Source: Pseudomonas sp. GL-B-19
Lineage (GTDB): Bacteria; Pseudomonadota; Gammaproteobacteria; Pseudomonadales; Pseudomonadaceae
Reading direction: 5' to 3'
NCBI RefSeq assembly: GCF_019956415.1
Contig: NZ_JAHBDK010000029.1
Span: 1 to 64,000 of the forward strand
Length of the DNA: 64,000 nucleotides
In this document: positions 52,551 through 61,535 of the stretch, piece after piece
Numbering within the stretch: position 1 is the first letter of the stretch
How the letters are laid out: every line of letters begins with the position of its first letter
Translations under genes and position numbers: made by a program
Notes under the pieces: model-generated
Seen by the model: only the letters and a program-made list of their open reading frames with translations
Database searches by the model: none
What the model was told of the DNA's origin: nothing

Positions 52551-52640
52551 CGCGAGCAGGCTCGCTCCCACAGTGGTTTGTGGTGAGACACAGATTTGTG
52601 CACGACGCCAATCCCTGTGGGAGCGAGCCTGCTCGCGAAG
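52551..52640. repeat. Tail-to-tail REP pair
   Basis: GCGAGCAGGCTCGCTCCCAC (52552-52571) and GTGGGAGCGAGCCTGCTCGC (52617-52636) face outward after the potF stop. Confidence 0.82.
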
Positions 52641-52758
52641 AGGCCAGCACTGGCAACACAAGACTCAACCGTTTTCCGTTCCCGCAGCGCCTTACCACCG
52701 CTGCACGCTCCCTGCAGCAGAACGGCCTCACCTGGCTTCCTCGGTTAAGGTGAATTTG

Positions 52759-52784
52759 GGCGCTCTCCTCGGGCGCCATTTTTT
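52759..52784 (+). terminator. Intrinsic terminator
   Basis: GGCGCTC/GGGCGCC stem with a 5-nt loop (one G-U pair), followed by ATTTTTT. It is the likely end of the potF transcript. Confidence 0.75.
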
Positions 52785-53322
52785 ATGCGGGAACGAGTGG
52801 CCATTCGGCCAATGCCCGATAACGTCCCTTATGCGATTCAAACAACGCAAAGCGATCAGCCCGCAGGAAAAACTCGGGCGGCGTCACGGACTCAGGCACC
52901 GGCAGCCGGTAGTCACGCATCAAGGTCAAATGCGGCCGAAACTCCTTCGGCGCATCCTCAAACCCAAACGGCAACATCGCCTGTTCCAGCGCATACACCA
53001 ACCGCAATAACTCCGGCGGCGCTTGCTCGGGTGCGAGCACCAGCACGCCTGCCCTGCGCCAGACATCCAGCCGATCAAGCGCCAACTTCAACGGCCCACC
53101 CGGCACGCGAACCTTCGCGGCAGCGGTGCAGATATCGGCGATCTGCGCCACGCCCACCGCGCCCAAAAACTTCAACGTCAGGTGAAAGTTTTCCGCCGGC
53201 ACCGGGCGCCCGCTGCGCAGTTCAAGCGCGCTACACCATTGCGCAATCGCCTTGCGTTGCTCGGGCGGGCAGTTCAGGGCAAAAAACAGCCGTTTCAGCG
53301 GCTCATGGGATTCGTCGCTCAC
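52783..53322 (-). CDS. thpR: RNA 2',3'-cyclic phosphodiesterase (2H family)
   Basis: A 179-residue 2H phosphoesterase with both HxT motifs: FHLTLKFLG and FRPHLTLMRD. N-terminal LKRLFFALNCPPEQRKAI is typical of LigT/ThpR. It opens 2',3'-cyclic phosphates in RNA. The start is the GTG at 53322, set by AGGAGG 8 bp upstream; the ORF extends 3 codons further. Confidence 0.9.
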   Translation of the reverse strand: MSDESHEPLKRLFFALNCPPEQRKAIAQWCSALELRSGRPVPAENFHLTLKFLGAVGVAQIADICTAAAKVRVPGGPLKLALDRLDVWRRAGVLVLAPEQAPPELLRLVYALEQAMLPFGFEDAPKEFRPHLTLMRDYRLPVPESVTPPEFFLRADRFALFESHKGRYRALAEWPLVPA

Positions 53323-53382
53323 GCCTGGCACCTCCTGACATGCACGTTATAGTTGAACCAACCGAAAACAACGGGAGGGGCT

Positions 53383-53577
53383 ATGCGGGAGATCATCAGC
53401 AAAGAGCCATGGTGGGCGATGCCACCGAAACCTGGGCAGGATGAGTCCGAGCTGGAATGGGGCTGGCTGGTTCACTATAGCGAAGGTGAGCCACGTTTCG
53501 AGTTCGTCAGGGAGCGGCCGACGGATAACGAGATCCGTAATCGCAAGAGTTGCAGGATCACCCCGACAGCGGAGTGA
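53383..53577 (+). CDS. Small hypothetical protein
   Basis: A 64-residue acidic protein (MREIISKEPWWAMPPKPGQD, WGWLVHYSEGEPRFEFVRER). GGGAGG precedes the ATG. Rich in Trp and charge, no signal. I do not recognise the family. It is divergent from thpR with a 60-bp gap. Confidence 0.7.
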   Translation: MREIISKEPWWAMPPKPGQDESELEWGWLVHYSEGEPRFEFVRERPTDNEIRNRKSCRITPTAE

Positions 53578-53591
53578 TCCTGGGGTGTGTT

Positions 53592-53945
53592 TCAGGCCTG
53601 AGTGATGATGTTGAAGCCGCCGAAGATCATCCGCTGACCATCGAACGGCATTGAATTGACGTCCGGTTGCATGCGCGGGTCGGCCATCATTTTCTGCATG
53701 CCGGCATTGCGGGTCGGCTTGTCTGGCCAGACGATCCAGGAAAACACCACTGTTTCGTCTTCCTTGAGTTTCACCGCCATCGGAAACGAGGTCACTTTGC
53801 CGTCTGGCACGTCGTCGCCCCAGCATTCAACAATGCTCAAGGCACCGTTCTCCTTGAAAATCGCGCTGGTGATTTCGGCGTGCTTCTTGAATTGCTCGCG
53901 GTTGGCGGTCGGTACGGCAATCACACAGCCATCGACATAAGACAT
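53592..53945 (-). CDS. DUF1428 domain protein
   Basis: A 117-residue protein of the DUF1428 (YbaA-like) family with a ferredoxin-like, dimeric alpha/beta-barrel pattern: YVDGCVIAVPTANREQFKKH, VECWGDDVPDGKVTSFPMAV and MPFDGQRMIFGGFNI. Function unknown. ATG at 53945 is 7 bp from GGAG; an ATG at 53951 overlaps the upstream lipoprotein stop. Confidence 0.87.
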   Translation of the reverse strand: MSYVDGCVIAVPTANREQFKKHAEITSAIFKENGALSIVECWGDDVPDGKVTSFPMAVKLKEDETVVFSWIVWPDKPTRNAGMQKMMADPRMQPDVNSMPFDGQRMIFGGFNIITQA

Positions 53946-53947
53946 GG

Positions 53948-55036
53948 TCATTCTCCTGCAGGGGGGTGAGGGTCGAGCTGATGGTTAGTCGATTCCGTCG
54001 GGCTCCAATCGACAGGCCTGCTGGCCGAATTGACCGACGGTGGTTCGGCAGTTACCGCCAGGTTGCCCTCGATCTGCCCCGCCATGTACAGCGTCCCTGC
54101 CATCACGCCGGTCGTCGGATTTTGCACCAGCTTCATCCAGGCTTTGTCGAACGTATTGCCCAAACTGCTGCGAATCAGCGCCTCGCTGTCCGGCCGGTCG
54201 GCAGCCTGGATGAGCGCGCGAATCCCGGCCACGCCGACGGTGATCAAGCCCCCGGCGAGTTTCCCGGCGGCGGCGGCCACCGCACTGGCGGCCCCGCGAG
54301 GGGCCATTTCGGCTTCCATGCGCTGACTGGCGCGCTTGGCCACTGGCGCCATGGCAGTGTCCGTCGAACCGATCCCCTTGTCGCCCCCCGCCTTGTGGAT
54401 CTTGTCAATCAACGCTGCGTAAGCCGGCAGTGAGTCCAACGGCTGCGTACGGACGACCTGGTAAAGCGAGGCATTGCGCGCGGGCGGTGGCCCGAGGGCG
54501 ATGGCGGGGACTTTCTGGATGCGGCCATTGAGCTGCGCCATCGGTATGCCGTGACGCTTGGAGGTTTTCTGCAGTTCTTCCTGAAGAATGTCTACGTAGA
54601 ACGCGGTGGACTGGCCGAGAATCGCGTCGGGATCAATCTCGACCGCTACCGGCGCCAGCACCCGTTCCTGATATTGCTCGAGCAGATAGCCCGCCAAACG
54701 CTTGGCCGAGGCATCCTGCTCGCCCTTGGCACTGAGGGTGTACCAGCTGACTTTCATCGATAGCCATTCCTGGGTCCAGTAACTGCTGAACCAGGGGATG
54801 AAGTTCTCTTCGGTCAATTGGTAGACCCGTGTGCGCCAGTATTCCATGGCCCCGCGCGAGTAGATTCTGGTCTGCTCGGTGGCCGATTGCGACGCCGCGA
54901 CGATTTCGCGATCCACCTGCCGCCACGTGCTATCGGACACGACCACCACAACCGGCGCTACCACAGGGGCACGCTCAGGCGTGGCGCATCCCGCCAATAC
55001 CACCAACACGGCGACGATCAGCGAACGCAGGTTCAA
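53948..55036 (-). CDS. Large hypothetical lipoprotein
   Basis: A 362-residue lipoprotein with lipobox VLAGC (Cys17). The mature part has helical segments (REIVAASQSATEQTRIYSRG, FIPWFSSYWTQEWLSMKVSW), a Gly/Ala-rich helix (AVAAAAGKLAGGLITVGVAG) and a low-complexity tail. I do not recognise a domain. It is directly upstream of, and probably cotranscribed with, the DUF1428 gene. Confidence 0.78.
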   Translation of the reverse strand: MNLRSLIVAVLVVLAGCATPERAPVVAPVVVVVSDSTWRQVDREIVAASQSATEQTRIYSRGAMEYWRTRVYQLTEENFIPWFSSYWTQEWLSMKVSWYTLSAKGEQDASAKRLAGYLLEQYQERVLAPVAVEIDPDAILGQSTAFYVDILQEELQKTSKRHGIPMAQLNGRIQKVPAIALGPPPARNASLYQVVRTQPLDSLPAYAALIDKIHKAGGDKGIGSTDTAMAPVAKRASQRMEAEMAPRGAASAVAAAAGKLAGGLITVGVAGIRALIQAADRPDSEALIRSSLGNTFDKAWMKLVQNPTTGVMAGTLYMAGQIEGNLAVTAEPPSVNSASRPVDWSPTESTNHQLDPHPPAGE

Positions 55037-55156
55037 GATCGCGGTTTCCTACAGTCGCCCTTGGGCAGAATGCCCGAAACTCAAAGGCCTATTGGTTTGA
55101 GTATAGGTGGCGCAGTTTGTTCGCCGTGGGTTGGATGGAAGGTTCAAGGGCCTCTT

Positions 55157-55230
55157 CGCGAGCAGGCTCGCTCCCACAGTTTTGAACTCACCGCGATCCA
55201 AATGTGGGAGCGAGACCGGCTTGCCGGCGA
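55157..55230. repeat. REP pair
   Basis: GCGAGCAGGCTCGCTCCCAC (55158-55177) faces a divergent unit GTGGGAGCGAGACCGGCTTG (55204-55223) in the 320-bp gap upstream of the lipoprotein gene. Confidence 0.78.
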
Positions 55231-55356
55231 TAAGGCCCTCAAGAACACCATCACTACCATCGATATTCACCATCGCGACGAATGCCTTCCGCAATAAACC
55301 CCTCAGGCGCACGATCACCCCATTCCAACGCAAACCCCGCCTCGGAGGGCCACATC

Positions 55357-55461
55357 ATGTTGATCCATCTCCTGACCTGCCTGGCCCTGACGGCCGTGAC
55401 GCTGACGCTTTTTTCCCGTTTTATCCTGGACATCGGCCAGACCGAGGAGCGCCCATCATGA
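55357..55461 (+). CDS. 34-residue single-helix membrane protein
   Basis: An ATG with GGAGGG 7 bp upstream begins a 34-residue protein: a hydrophobic helix (LIHLLTCLALTAVTLTLFSR) followed by a polar end (DIGQTEERPS). Its TGA overlaps the ATG of the next gene by 4 bp. The strong ribosome site and the overlap make it a likely real gene. Function unknown. Confidence 0.65.
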   Translation: MLIHLLTCLALTAVTLTLFSRFILDIGQTEERPS

Positions 55462-55727
55462 TCCACTCCGTCAGCCTGGCCGTGAGTTTTCCGGTGTTTG
55501 GCAGCAACTACTACGCGCAAGAATTCCTGTCACGCAAAGAACTGTCACTGGTGTTCGACCCGAATTTCGAAGCGTTGCTGATGCCGGCAGCGGCCAACCA
55601 CTTCAGTAACGAAGTGGTCGGTCTCAACGATCAATTCCGCTTTCTCAATGACGTGCTGGTTGAACACCTGCTGGAGATCGAGCTGGCCCAGAGCGCACCT
55701 CGCTCGTCGCGCCAGTTTACGTTCTAG
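55458..55727 (+). CDS. Small hypothetical protein
   Basis: An 89-residue cytosolic protein (MIHSVSLAVSFPVFGSNYYA, SLVFDPNFEALLMPAAANHF, RFLNDVLVEHLLEIELAQSA). No family recognised. It is coupled to the preceding 34-residue protein by a 4-bp overlap, and its TAG stop overlaps the stop of the opposite-strand propeller gene (CTAG). Confidence 0.72.
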   Translation: MIHSVSLAVSFPVFGSNYYAQEFLSRKELSLVFDPNFEALLMPAAANHFSNEVVGLNDQFRFLNDVLVEHLLEIELAQSAPRSSRQFTF

Positions 55728-56362
55728 GAAGACACGGGCCGACGAACGGCCCGCACTTTGCCGCTTTTGCCACCGCCACAGAAAAACCGCTCGGCGCCGT
55801 CTGACTCAAGGCCTGACACCCCCACCCCTGGCGGCATTTCGACAGTTTCCAGGACTTTACCGGTGATCGGGTCAATTCGTCGCAACTCACTTTCATCCTC
55901 CTCCCACGTGCCATGCCACAGATCGCCGTCCACCCAAGTCACCCCGGTGACAAAGCGGTTGGATTCGATGGTGTGCAGAATGGCCCCGGTATCGGGGTTG
56001 ATCTGATGGATTTTGCGGGCCCGGTACTGACCGACCCACAGATTGCCTTCCGCCCACGCCAGCCCCGAATCAGCGCCACCGCCGGGTGCCGGGATGGTGG
56101 CGAGTACACGGCCGCTTTGCGGATCGATCTTGTGAATGTGTTTACCGGCAATCTGGAACAAGTGCTGGCCATCGAAGGCGGTTCCCGCATCAGCGGCGAC
56201 GTCGATCGAGCGCAGCGGTTGGCCGCTCTCCGGATCCAGGGCGTTGAGTCTTTCTCCGGAGGCGAACCAGACCTGCCGGCCGTCAAACGAGACGCCATGC
56301 ACACTGTCGACGTCGGGAAACGGGCCATATTCACGAATGATTTCAGCAGTTGATCGTTTCAT
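55724..56362 (-). CDS. Beta-propeller protein (YncE/glutamine-cyclotransferase-like)
   Basis: A 212-residue protein of repeated propeller blades (VSFDGRQVWFASGERLNALD, LFQIAGKHIHKIDPQSGRVL, LAWAEGNLWVGQYRARKIHQ, TWVDGDLWHGTWEEDESELR). There is no signal peptide and no catalytic pair of glutaminyl cyclases. It is encoded 36 bp after an HTH/TPR protein on the same strand. Confidence 0.82.
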   Translation of the reverse strand: MKRSTAEIIREYGPFPDVDSVHGVSFDGRQVWFASGERLNALDPESGQPLRSIDVAADAGTAFDGQHLFQIAGKHIHKIDPQSGRVLATIPAPGGGADSGLAWAEGNLWVGQYRARKIHQINPDTGAILHTIESNRFVTGVTWVDGDLWHGTWEEDESELRRIDPITGKVLETVEMPPGVGVSGLESDGAERFFCGGGKSGKVRAVRRPVSS

Positions 56363-56398
56363 GAATGCATCCTCTTCACTGGGTGTGTGGAGTGGATC

Positions 56399-57610
56399 CT
56401 AATCACCCGGCAACAAAGCCGTGAGTAACAAAGTCGTCGCGAATCCCGGCAGCGGTGGTGTCATCCAGCGCCGGGCCCGGCCACGGCCAAAGGTCTGCAC
56501 TTTGCCGGCGACCGCCAGCGCATCAAGCGCCCGTTGCACGCTACGCTGACCGGTGCCCAGCGCCAGTGCCAGGGCCGAACTCGACCACGACTCACCGTCC
56601 GCCAGAAACGCCAGCAGCGCCGCGTGCTGCTCCTCGACCGGGCGCGCCAGCACCACGACGTCCGGCGACACCAGGGCAAAGCCACGCTTCGTCGCGGTGA
56701 CCCCGGCCAACGGTCGAAGCGCCGCTCGCAGCCGTCCGACTTCGACGCGCAACCGCGCACGATGGGATTCATCACTGAGTTTCAAGCGAAAAGCATAGGC
56801 GATGAGTGTTTCCCGGGGGACATCAGCCGGCCAGGCTTCGGCCAATGCCCGCGCGAGGGTGAACAACACCGGGCGCCTGGCCAGGGACACCGACATGCCA
56901 GCGCCGCGCACCACATAACGACACGCGTCGACCACCAGCGACGTTGAGGCGAGCAGCGTTTCTACCTCATCCAGCATCAGCGGTCGCGCCTCGCCCCGGC
57001 TGATTAAGCGGGCTGCGGGGGTGTTCATGACGCGAGCTACAGTGTCGACTTCGGCGCTGAGCGCCGGGATCCCGGCCTCGCCTGCAAAGCGTTCGGCCCG
57101 CTCCAGCGCAGACCGCGCCTTTTTGATCTCCAGCCGGCGCATCGCGATGCCAGCCACCACCAGTTCATGCGCGGCACGCAGGGCCGGAGGCAAGGGCGCC
57201 GGGTCCAGCCGGGCGAGCCGTTCCTCGACCTGATCGAGATGCCCGATCAGCAACAACCGTCGAATCTGCAGATACCGCGCGTGCGCCGCATTCACCCAAT
57301 CCCCATGGACTTCGAGCGTTGCCAGCGCCGTGTCGAGGGCTTTTTCCGGCCAGCTCAAATCGCGAGCCGCCAGGGCAATTTCGGCTTCGGCCACCACACA
57401 GCGCGCACGAGCCATGGGCTCTTTTGGGCCAAATGCCCGCGCTGCACGCTTGACCAGCACCTTCGCGCGCTCCAGATCGCCGAGCTGGGCCATGGCAATG
57501 CCGCGAAGTGCCAGCGCCGGCGCATCGTCGCGCAAGGCAACCCGGTTTAATGCGCCGAGCGGATCACCCGCGGCCAGCGCACGGGCGGCAGCGGTGATCA
57601 GCGAGTCCAT
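56399..57610 (-). CDS. HTH regulator with helical repeat domain
   Basis: A 403-residue protein. About 230 residues of TPR-like helical repeats (AAARALAAGDPLGALNRVAL, AMAQLGDLERAKVLVKRAAR) precede a C-terminal winged-helix region (RLRVEVGRLRAALRPLAGVT) and a further HTH (LALALGTGQRSVQRALDALA). Such proteins are often paired with a propeller gene, as here. Target unknown. Confidence 0.8.
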   Translation of the reverse strand: MDSLITAAARALAAGDPLGALNRVALRDDAPALALRGIAMAQLGDLERAKVLVKRAARAFGPKEPMARARCVVAEAEIALAARDLSWPEKALDTALATLEVHGDWVNAAHARYLQIRRLLLIGHLDQVEERLARLDPAPLPPALRAAHELVVAGIAMRRLEIKKARSALERAERFAGEAGIPALSAEVDTVARVMNTPAARLISRGEARPLMLDEVETLLASTSLVVDACRYVVRGAGMSVSLARRPVLFTLARALAEAWPADVPRETLIAYAFRLKLSDESHRARLRVEVGRLRAALRPLAGVTATKRGFALVSPDVVVLARPVEEQHAALLAFLADGESWSSSALALALGTGQRSVQRALDALAVAGKVQTFGRGRARRWMTPPLPGFATTLLLTALLPGD

Positions 57611-57703
57611 TTGATTTTCGCCACGTTCGACACTCCCATGGTTCGACGCTCGCTGTTCAGTCTATCTCATGCCCCTCAAACAGCCCTTGAAGCCACAACA
57701 GCG

Positions 57704-58534
57704 TTATCGCGAACGTTTGCCTTCTTGCGCCCACTCACGCGGGCTAATGCCGGTTTTTCGGCGAAAGGCCCGGGCCAGCGCCGAGGGGCTTTCGTAGCCC
57801 ACTTCATCGGCGATCAGCGCAATTGACTTGCCTTCGCGCAAGCGTTTCTGGGCCAGACTGATACGCCAGCTCACCAGATAGTCGACCGGCGTCTGCCCGA
57901 CCACTAGACGAAAGTGTTCGGCAAAACTGGCACGCGACATGTTGGCCGCCGCCGACAGTTGGGCCACGGTCCAGGATTTTTCGGGCGAGTCATGCATCAG
58001 GTTCATGGCCCTCGCCAGACGTGTATCCGCGAGACCGGCCATCATGCCGGGCCGTTGATCGCGGCTTGCCAGGAGATGGCGCAGCAACTGAATCACCAGC
58101 AACTCGAACAGTCGATCCATCATCGCTTCACGGCCGCAGGTGTCGCCGAAGGCTTCGTTGAACAGCCATTCCAGCGTGCCGGCCATCGTAGGAACGCTGT
58201 CGAGTGGGAGCAGCAAATAATCAGGCAGCGCGGACGCCAGGGCATTACCGGCACCGCCGTAGAAATCCAGCGAAGCGCACACCAGTTGCGTGCCCGAGGC
58301 TTTGCTGGCAAGTAAACGATGACGGTAAGGTCTCGGGAAAAAGATCAGCGTGGGCTCAGTCAGCAATCTGTCTGGTTCATCGGCCAATTTCAGCATCAGT
58401 TCCCCCGCCTGCAACAGGTGAACGTGCCCCGTTGACTGCTCACCATCAAAGGCCACTGAGTCGCAAAAACTTCCACTGAAGAAGCTCCCGGCACTGACGC
58501 CGAAGTGGGTGAGCAAGGTGGACAAGCGATCCAT
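57704..58534 (-). CDS. AraC family transcriptional regulator
   Basis: A 276-residue AraC-type regulator: an N-terminal cupin-like sensor domain (GHVHLLQAGELMLKLADEPD, PTLIFFPRPYRHRLL) and two C-terminal HTH motifs (TVAQLSAAANMSRASFAEHF, IALIADEVGYESPSALARAF). The ATG at 58534 has GGGAG upstream. It is divergent from the AhpD-like gene with a 135-bp gap and is its likely regulator. Confidence 0.9.
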   Translation of the reverse strand: MDRLSTLLTHFGVSAGSFFSGSFCDSVAFDGEQSTGHVHLLQAGELMLKLADEPDRLLTEPTLIFFPRPYRHRLLASKASGTQLVCASLDFYGGAGNALASALPDYLLLPLDSVPTMAGTLEWLFNEAFGDTCGREAMMDRLFELLVIQLLRHLLASRDQRPGMMAGLADTRLARAMNLMHDSPEKSWTVAQLSAAANMSRASFAEHFRLVVGQTPVDYLVSWRISLAQKRLREGKSIALIADEVGYESPSALARAFRRKTGISPREWAQEGKRSR

Positions 58535-58669
58535 GGAAAGTCTCCCGGGCGACATGTTTGGACGATCTGTCGCATATCCTCGACGATTTGCACCCTAAAG
58601 GCCACCGCCGTTCCATAGCATAGACCCCGTACCCAGCGCACACCGCGCTTGAATCTACGGAGCACCACC

Positions 58670-59188
58670 ATGAGCCGCATCACCGCCCTGAGCCTCGAAC
58701 ACGCCACTGAAACCACCCGTCCGCTGCTGGAAGGCGTGCAGAAAAAAATCGGCTTTTTGCCGAATGTCTTCAAAACCCTGGCCCATGCCCCTGCGGTCCT
58801 GGCAGCCTACCTGCAACACAGCGCGGCGCTGGGCAAAACGTCCCTGAGCGCGACGGAAAAAGAAGCCATCTTCCTGGCCACCTCGCAGGTTAACGGCTGC
58901 GACTACTGCCTGGCGGCTCATACGCTGTTTGCCGGTAAAGCCGGGTTATCTGTGCAAGATATCTTCAGCGCCCGGCACGGCCAACTCAACGCCTTCGCCA
59001 CCCTCGCCCGGCAAATCACCGAAAGCCGTGGCCACTTGAACGATGAGCAGATCGACGCAGCGCGCGCGGCCGGCATCAACGACGCCAAGATCGTTGAAGT
59101 GGTTGCCCACATTGCTGCGCAGACCTTGACCAATTACCTCAACAATCTCGCCCTGACCGAGATCGACTTCCCCGCCATCGATGGTTGA
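58670..59188 (+). CDS. Carboxymuconolactone decarboxylase/AhpD-like protein
   Basis: A 172-residue CMD-family protein with the CxxC peroxidatic pair in SQVNGCDYCLAAHTLFAG and the downstream His of the AhpD motif. It probably has alkylhydroperoxidase or thiol-redox activity. It is followed 30 bp later by a glutaredoxin gene, which suggests a joint thiol-redox role. Confidence 0.88.
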   Translation: MSRITALSLEHATETTRPLLEGVQKKIGFLPNVFKTLAHAPAVLAAYLQHSAALGKTSLSATEKEAIFLATSQVNGCDYCLAAHTLFAGKAGLSVQDIFSARHGQLNAFATLARQITESRGHLNDEQIDAARAAGINDAKIVEVVAHIAAQTLTNYLNNLALTEIDFPAIDG

Positions 59189-59218
59189 ACCCGGCGATTG
59201 ATTTCAGGAGTACTGACA

Positions 59219-59470
59219 ATGAACAACGTAACGATCTACACCACCGACACCTGCCCCTATTGCCGCAACGCCAAGGCACTGCTGGCCAGTAAAGGCATCG
59301 CCGCCGAGGAAATAAACATTCAATCCAGCCCGGGCAAATTCCAGGAGATGCTCAACCGAAGCGGGCGTCGCAGCGTGCCGCAGATTTTTATCGGCGACAC
59401 TCACGTCGGCGGCTTCGATGACTTGGCCAAACTGGATCGGCAGGGCGGTTTACTGTCAATGCTGGCTTGA
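59219..59470 (+). CDS. grxC: Glutaredoxin 3
   Basis: An 83-residue dithiol glutaredoxin with CPYC at residues 12-15, the RSVPQIFIGDTHVGG cis-Pro/GG glutathione site and family length. CAGGAG lies 8 bp before the ATG. It uses glutathione to reduce disulfides. Its position after the AhpD-like gene indicates cotranscription. Confidence 0.9.
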   Translation: MNNVTIYTTDTCPYCRNAKALLASKGIAAEEINIQSSPGKFQEMLNRSGRRSVPQIFIGDTHVGGFDDLAKLDRQGGLLSMLA

Positions 59471-59585
59471 AATGCACTGCGCCCGGCATGGCCTAATACA
59501 GATCGTGCCGGGTATTTTCTTAATCCTTCTTAGGTTGTACGATGACAGACGAGTCACCCTACCCCATAACAACAAGGAACCACCT

Positions 59586-60017
59586 ATGAAGAACGTCAAG
59601 CTGCTAGTCGGTTTTCTCTGCCTGTTCAATGGCTACGTAGTGGCCGCCCCGGTGTCGGGCGAGAAAGAGGTCGCGAGCGCTGTCGACCATCTGACCCAAG
59701 CCATGCTGCACAAGAACATTCCCGAGCTTAAAGCGCTGACCGCCGAGAACCTGACCTACGGGCATTCCAGCGGCAAGGTTCAGGACAAGACCGACTTCAT
59801 CGCTGATATCGAAACCGGGAAAAGCGCCTTCAAAACCCTGGAAATGCAGAATCAGACCATTAACGTGTCCGGTGACGTAGCGCTGGTTCGCAATCATTTC
59901 TCGGCACAAGCGCTCAAGGGCACCGAAGTAGTTCCGACCGAAATCGAGAACTTCCAGATTTGGCAAAAGAAGGGTGGCAAGTGGCTGCTGGTCGGCCGCC
60001 AAGCTTTCCGCATCTAA
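59586..60017 (+). CDS. Secreted NTF2-like protein
   Basis: A 143-residue exported protein. The signal peptide ends VAA near residue 21; the SnoaL/DUF4440-like domain follows (AVDHLTQAMLHKNIPELKAL, GDVALVRNHFSAQALKGTEV, FQIWQKKGGKWLLVGRQ). No catalytic residues can be assigned. A strong terminator follows. Confidence 0.86.
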   Translation: MKNVKLLVGFLCLFNGYVVAAPVSGEKEVASAVDHLTQAMLHKNIPELKALTAENLTYGHSSGKVQDKTDFIADIETGKSAFKTLEMQNQTINVSGDVALVRNHFSAQALKGTEVVPTEIENFQIWQKKGGKWLLVGRQAFRI

Positions 60018-60018
60018 A

Positions 60019-60054
60019 AAAAATCCCGCTCAAGGTGACTTGAGCGGGATTTTT
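60019..60054. terminator. Bidirectional intrinsic terminator
   Basis: A perfect 16-bp stem (AAAAATCCCGCTCAAG with CTTGAGCGGGATTTTT) and a GTGA loop, with A/T runs on both flanks, between the convergent NTF2-like and NADH dehydrogenase genes. Confidence 0.95.
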
Positions 60055-60085
60055 CTATCCACGCTACGGGATCAAGACATCGGTG

Positions 60086-61288
60086 TTATGCCACCGGGAT
60101 CATCGGATCCGCGGCTGCCAACGCATTGGCACGGTCGGCGGCTGGCGGGTAGATCCAGACAGTATTGATCTGGGTTTTCAGCTCTTTGCCTTCCTGCTTG
60201 ACCAGTTTGACCTGACGATCCCAACCCTCGGTATAGACCGCACCCCAGGCGCCCAGATCCAGGCACGTCACGTACTTGGGTTGACTATAAGGCGTCGGGT
60301 CCACGCCCAGAATGTGCGCCGCCACGTTATTACCGGCGTGACGCCCCAGCGAGATGGCGTGCTGGCAGGTCATCATTGCGTAGTTGCCGATGTCATCGCA
60401 GGCCGCGTAAGCCACATCACCCGTAGCAAAGATGTCGTCCTGGCCGATGACTTTCAGATGACTGTCCACGTGCAGACGGCCTTGGCTATCACGCTCAGCG
60501 GGGATCTGTTCAGTCAGCGAACTGGCGCGCACACCGGTGGTCCAGACCACGGTTTTGGCATCGATGCGTTGGCCATCGGCTAAGGTCACACCGTTCTTGT
60601 CAACGGCAACAACCGATGACTTCAGGCGCCATTTCACCCCCAGCTCCGTGCTCGCTTGAGCAATCGACTGGCTGATTTCGGCGCCCATCGAAGCCCCGAC
60701 CTTCTCGCCACGGTCGACGATGATCACTTCAATGTCGGCACCCTCACCGAGGATAGCCCGCAGACGTGCCGGCATTTCGGTCGCCGTTTCAATCCCGGTG
60801 AAACCGCCGCCCGCCACTACGACGGTGTTGCGGGCTTTGCTGTCTGGCAGGCTGGCCAGGGATTTGAGGTGGTTTTCCAGGCGCACGGCTTGTTCGATCT
60901 GGTCCACGTCAAAGGCATATTCGGACACGCCTGGAGTGTTCGGCAAGGCCAGGCGGCTGCCGGTCGCCAGAACGAGTTTGTCGTAGCTGCACGTCTGTCG
61001 GGTGCCCGAAGCATCGGTGTAGCCGACACGTTTTTGCTCCACGTCGATGGTGTCTGCGGCGCCCTTGATGAACTTCACACCCACGGCATCGAACAGCTCA
61101 CCGATCGGTGCCGCCAGTTGATGAGCGTTCGGCTCGTAAAAGCGTGGACGCACGCGCAGCTCGGCCTGAGGCGCCAGAACCGTGACCTCTACGCCGTTGT
61201 GATCATGTAGGTCGAACAGGCGTGTTGCGCTCAACGCCGTCCACATACCGCCGAAACCTGCGCCGATGACCAGAATGTGCTGTTTCAT
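60086..61288 (-). CDS. Type II NADH:quinone oxidoreductase-like flavoprotein
   Basis: A 400-residue two-dinucleotide-fold flavoprotein. The FAD motif is in HILVIGAGFGGMWTALSA, the NAD motif in VVVAGGGFTGIETATEM, and the third FAD region in DDIFATGDVAYAACD. The architecture is that of NDH-2. It would oxidise NADH at the inner-membrane face without pumping protons. The divergent Rrf2 regulator is its likely controller. Confidence 0.87.
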   Translation of the reverse strand: MKQHILVIGAGFGGMWTALSATRLFDLHDHNGVEVTVLAPQAELRVRPRFYEPNAHQLAAPIGELFDAVGVKFIKGAADTIDVEQKRVGYTDASGTRQTCSYDKLVLATGSRLALPNTPGVSEYAFDVDQIEQAVRLENHLKSLASLPDSKARNTVVVAGGGFTGIETATEMPARLRAILGEGADIEVIIVDRGEKVGASMGAEISQSIAQASTELGVKWRLKSSVVAVDKNGVTLADGQRIDAKTVVWTTGVRASSLTEQIPAERDSQGRLHVDSHLKVIGQDDIFATGDVAYAACDDIGNYAMMTCQHAISLGRHAGNNVAAHILGVDPTPYSQPKYVTCLDLGAWGAVYTEGWDRQVKLVKQEGKELKTQINTVWIYPPAADRANALAAADPMIPVA

Positions 61289-61535
61289 GGTTTTAACTCC
61301 GGGGAAGACCAAAAGCTGAACTCGTTACCGAGCGGACATCGGCGACTATAGTGATCCGAGTTAAAGCTCGCAATATCCAATTTACAATGGTTACTATCGC
61401 CAATGCTGATACCTCGACAATCCTTCAACAGCTTTAATCAACAAGGAGCACCGAGCAGCTAGCCTCGCCAGCGGATCATTGCCCGCCCTAGCCATCGACT
61501 GATAACATTGGCGACTTATTCAGTCGGAGATCCAG
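61289..61535. promoter_or_regulatory. Divergent promoter region of the NDH-2 and Rrf2 genes
   Basis: A 247-bp gene-free region. Near 61341-61406 an imperfect pair of GGCGA...TAGT half-sites in inverted orientation (GGCGACTATAGT and ACTATCGCC) could form an operator for the Rrf2 protein. This is visual only. Confidence 0.35.

Noticed and set aside
55107..55457. N-terminal extension of the 89-residue protein
   Set aside because: The extension translates REP DNA and overlaps the 34-residue membrane protein gene; the ATG at 55458 is the credible start.
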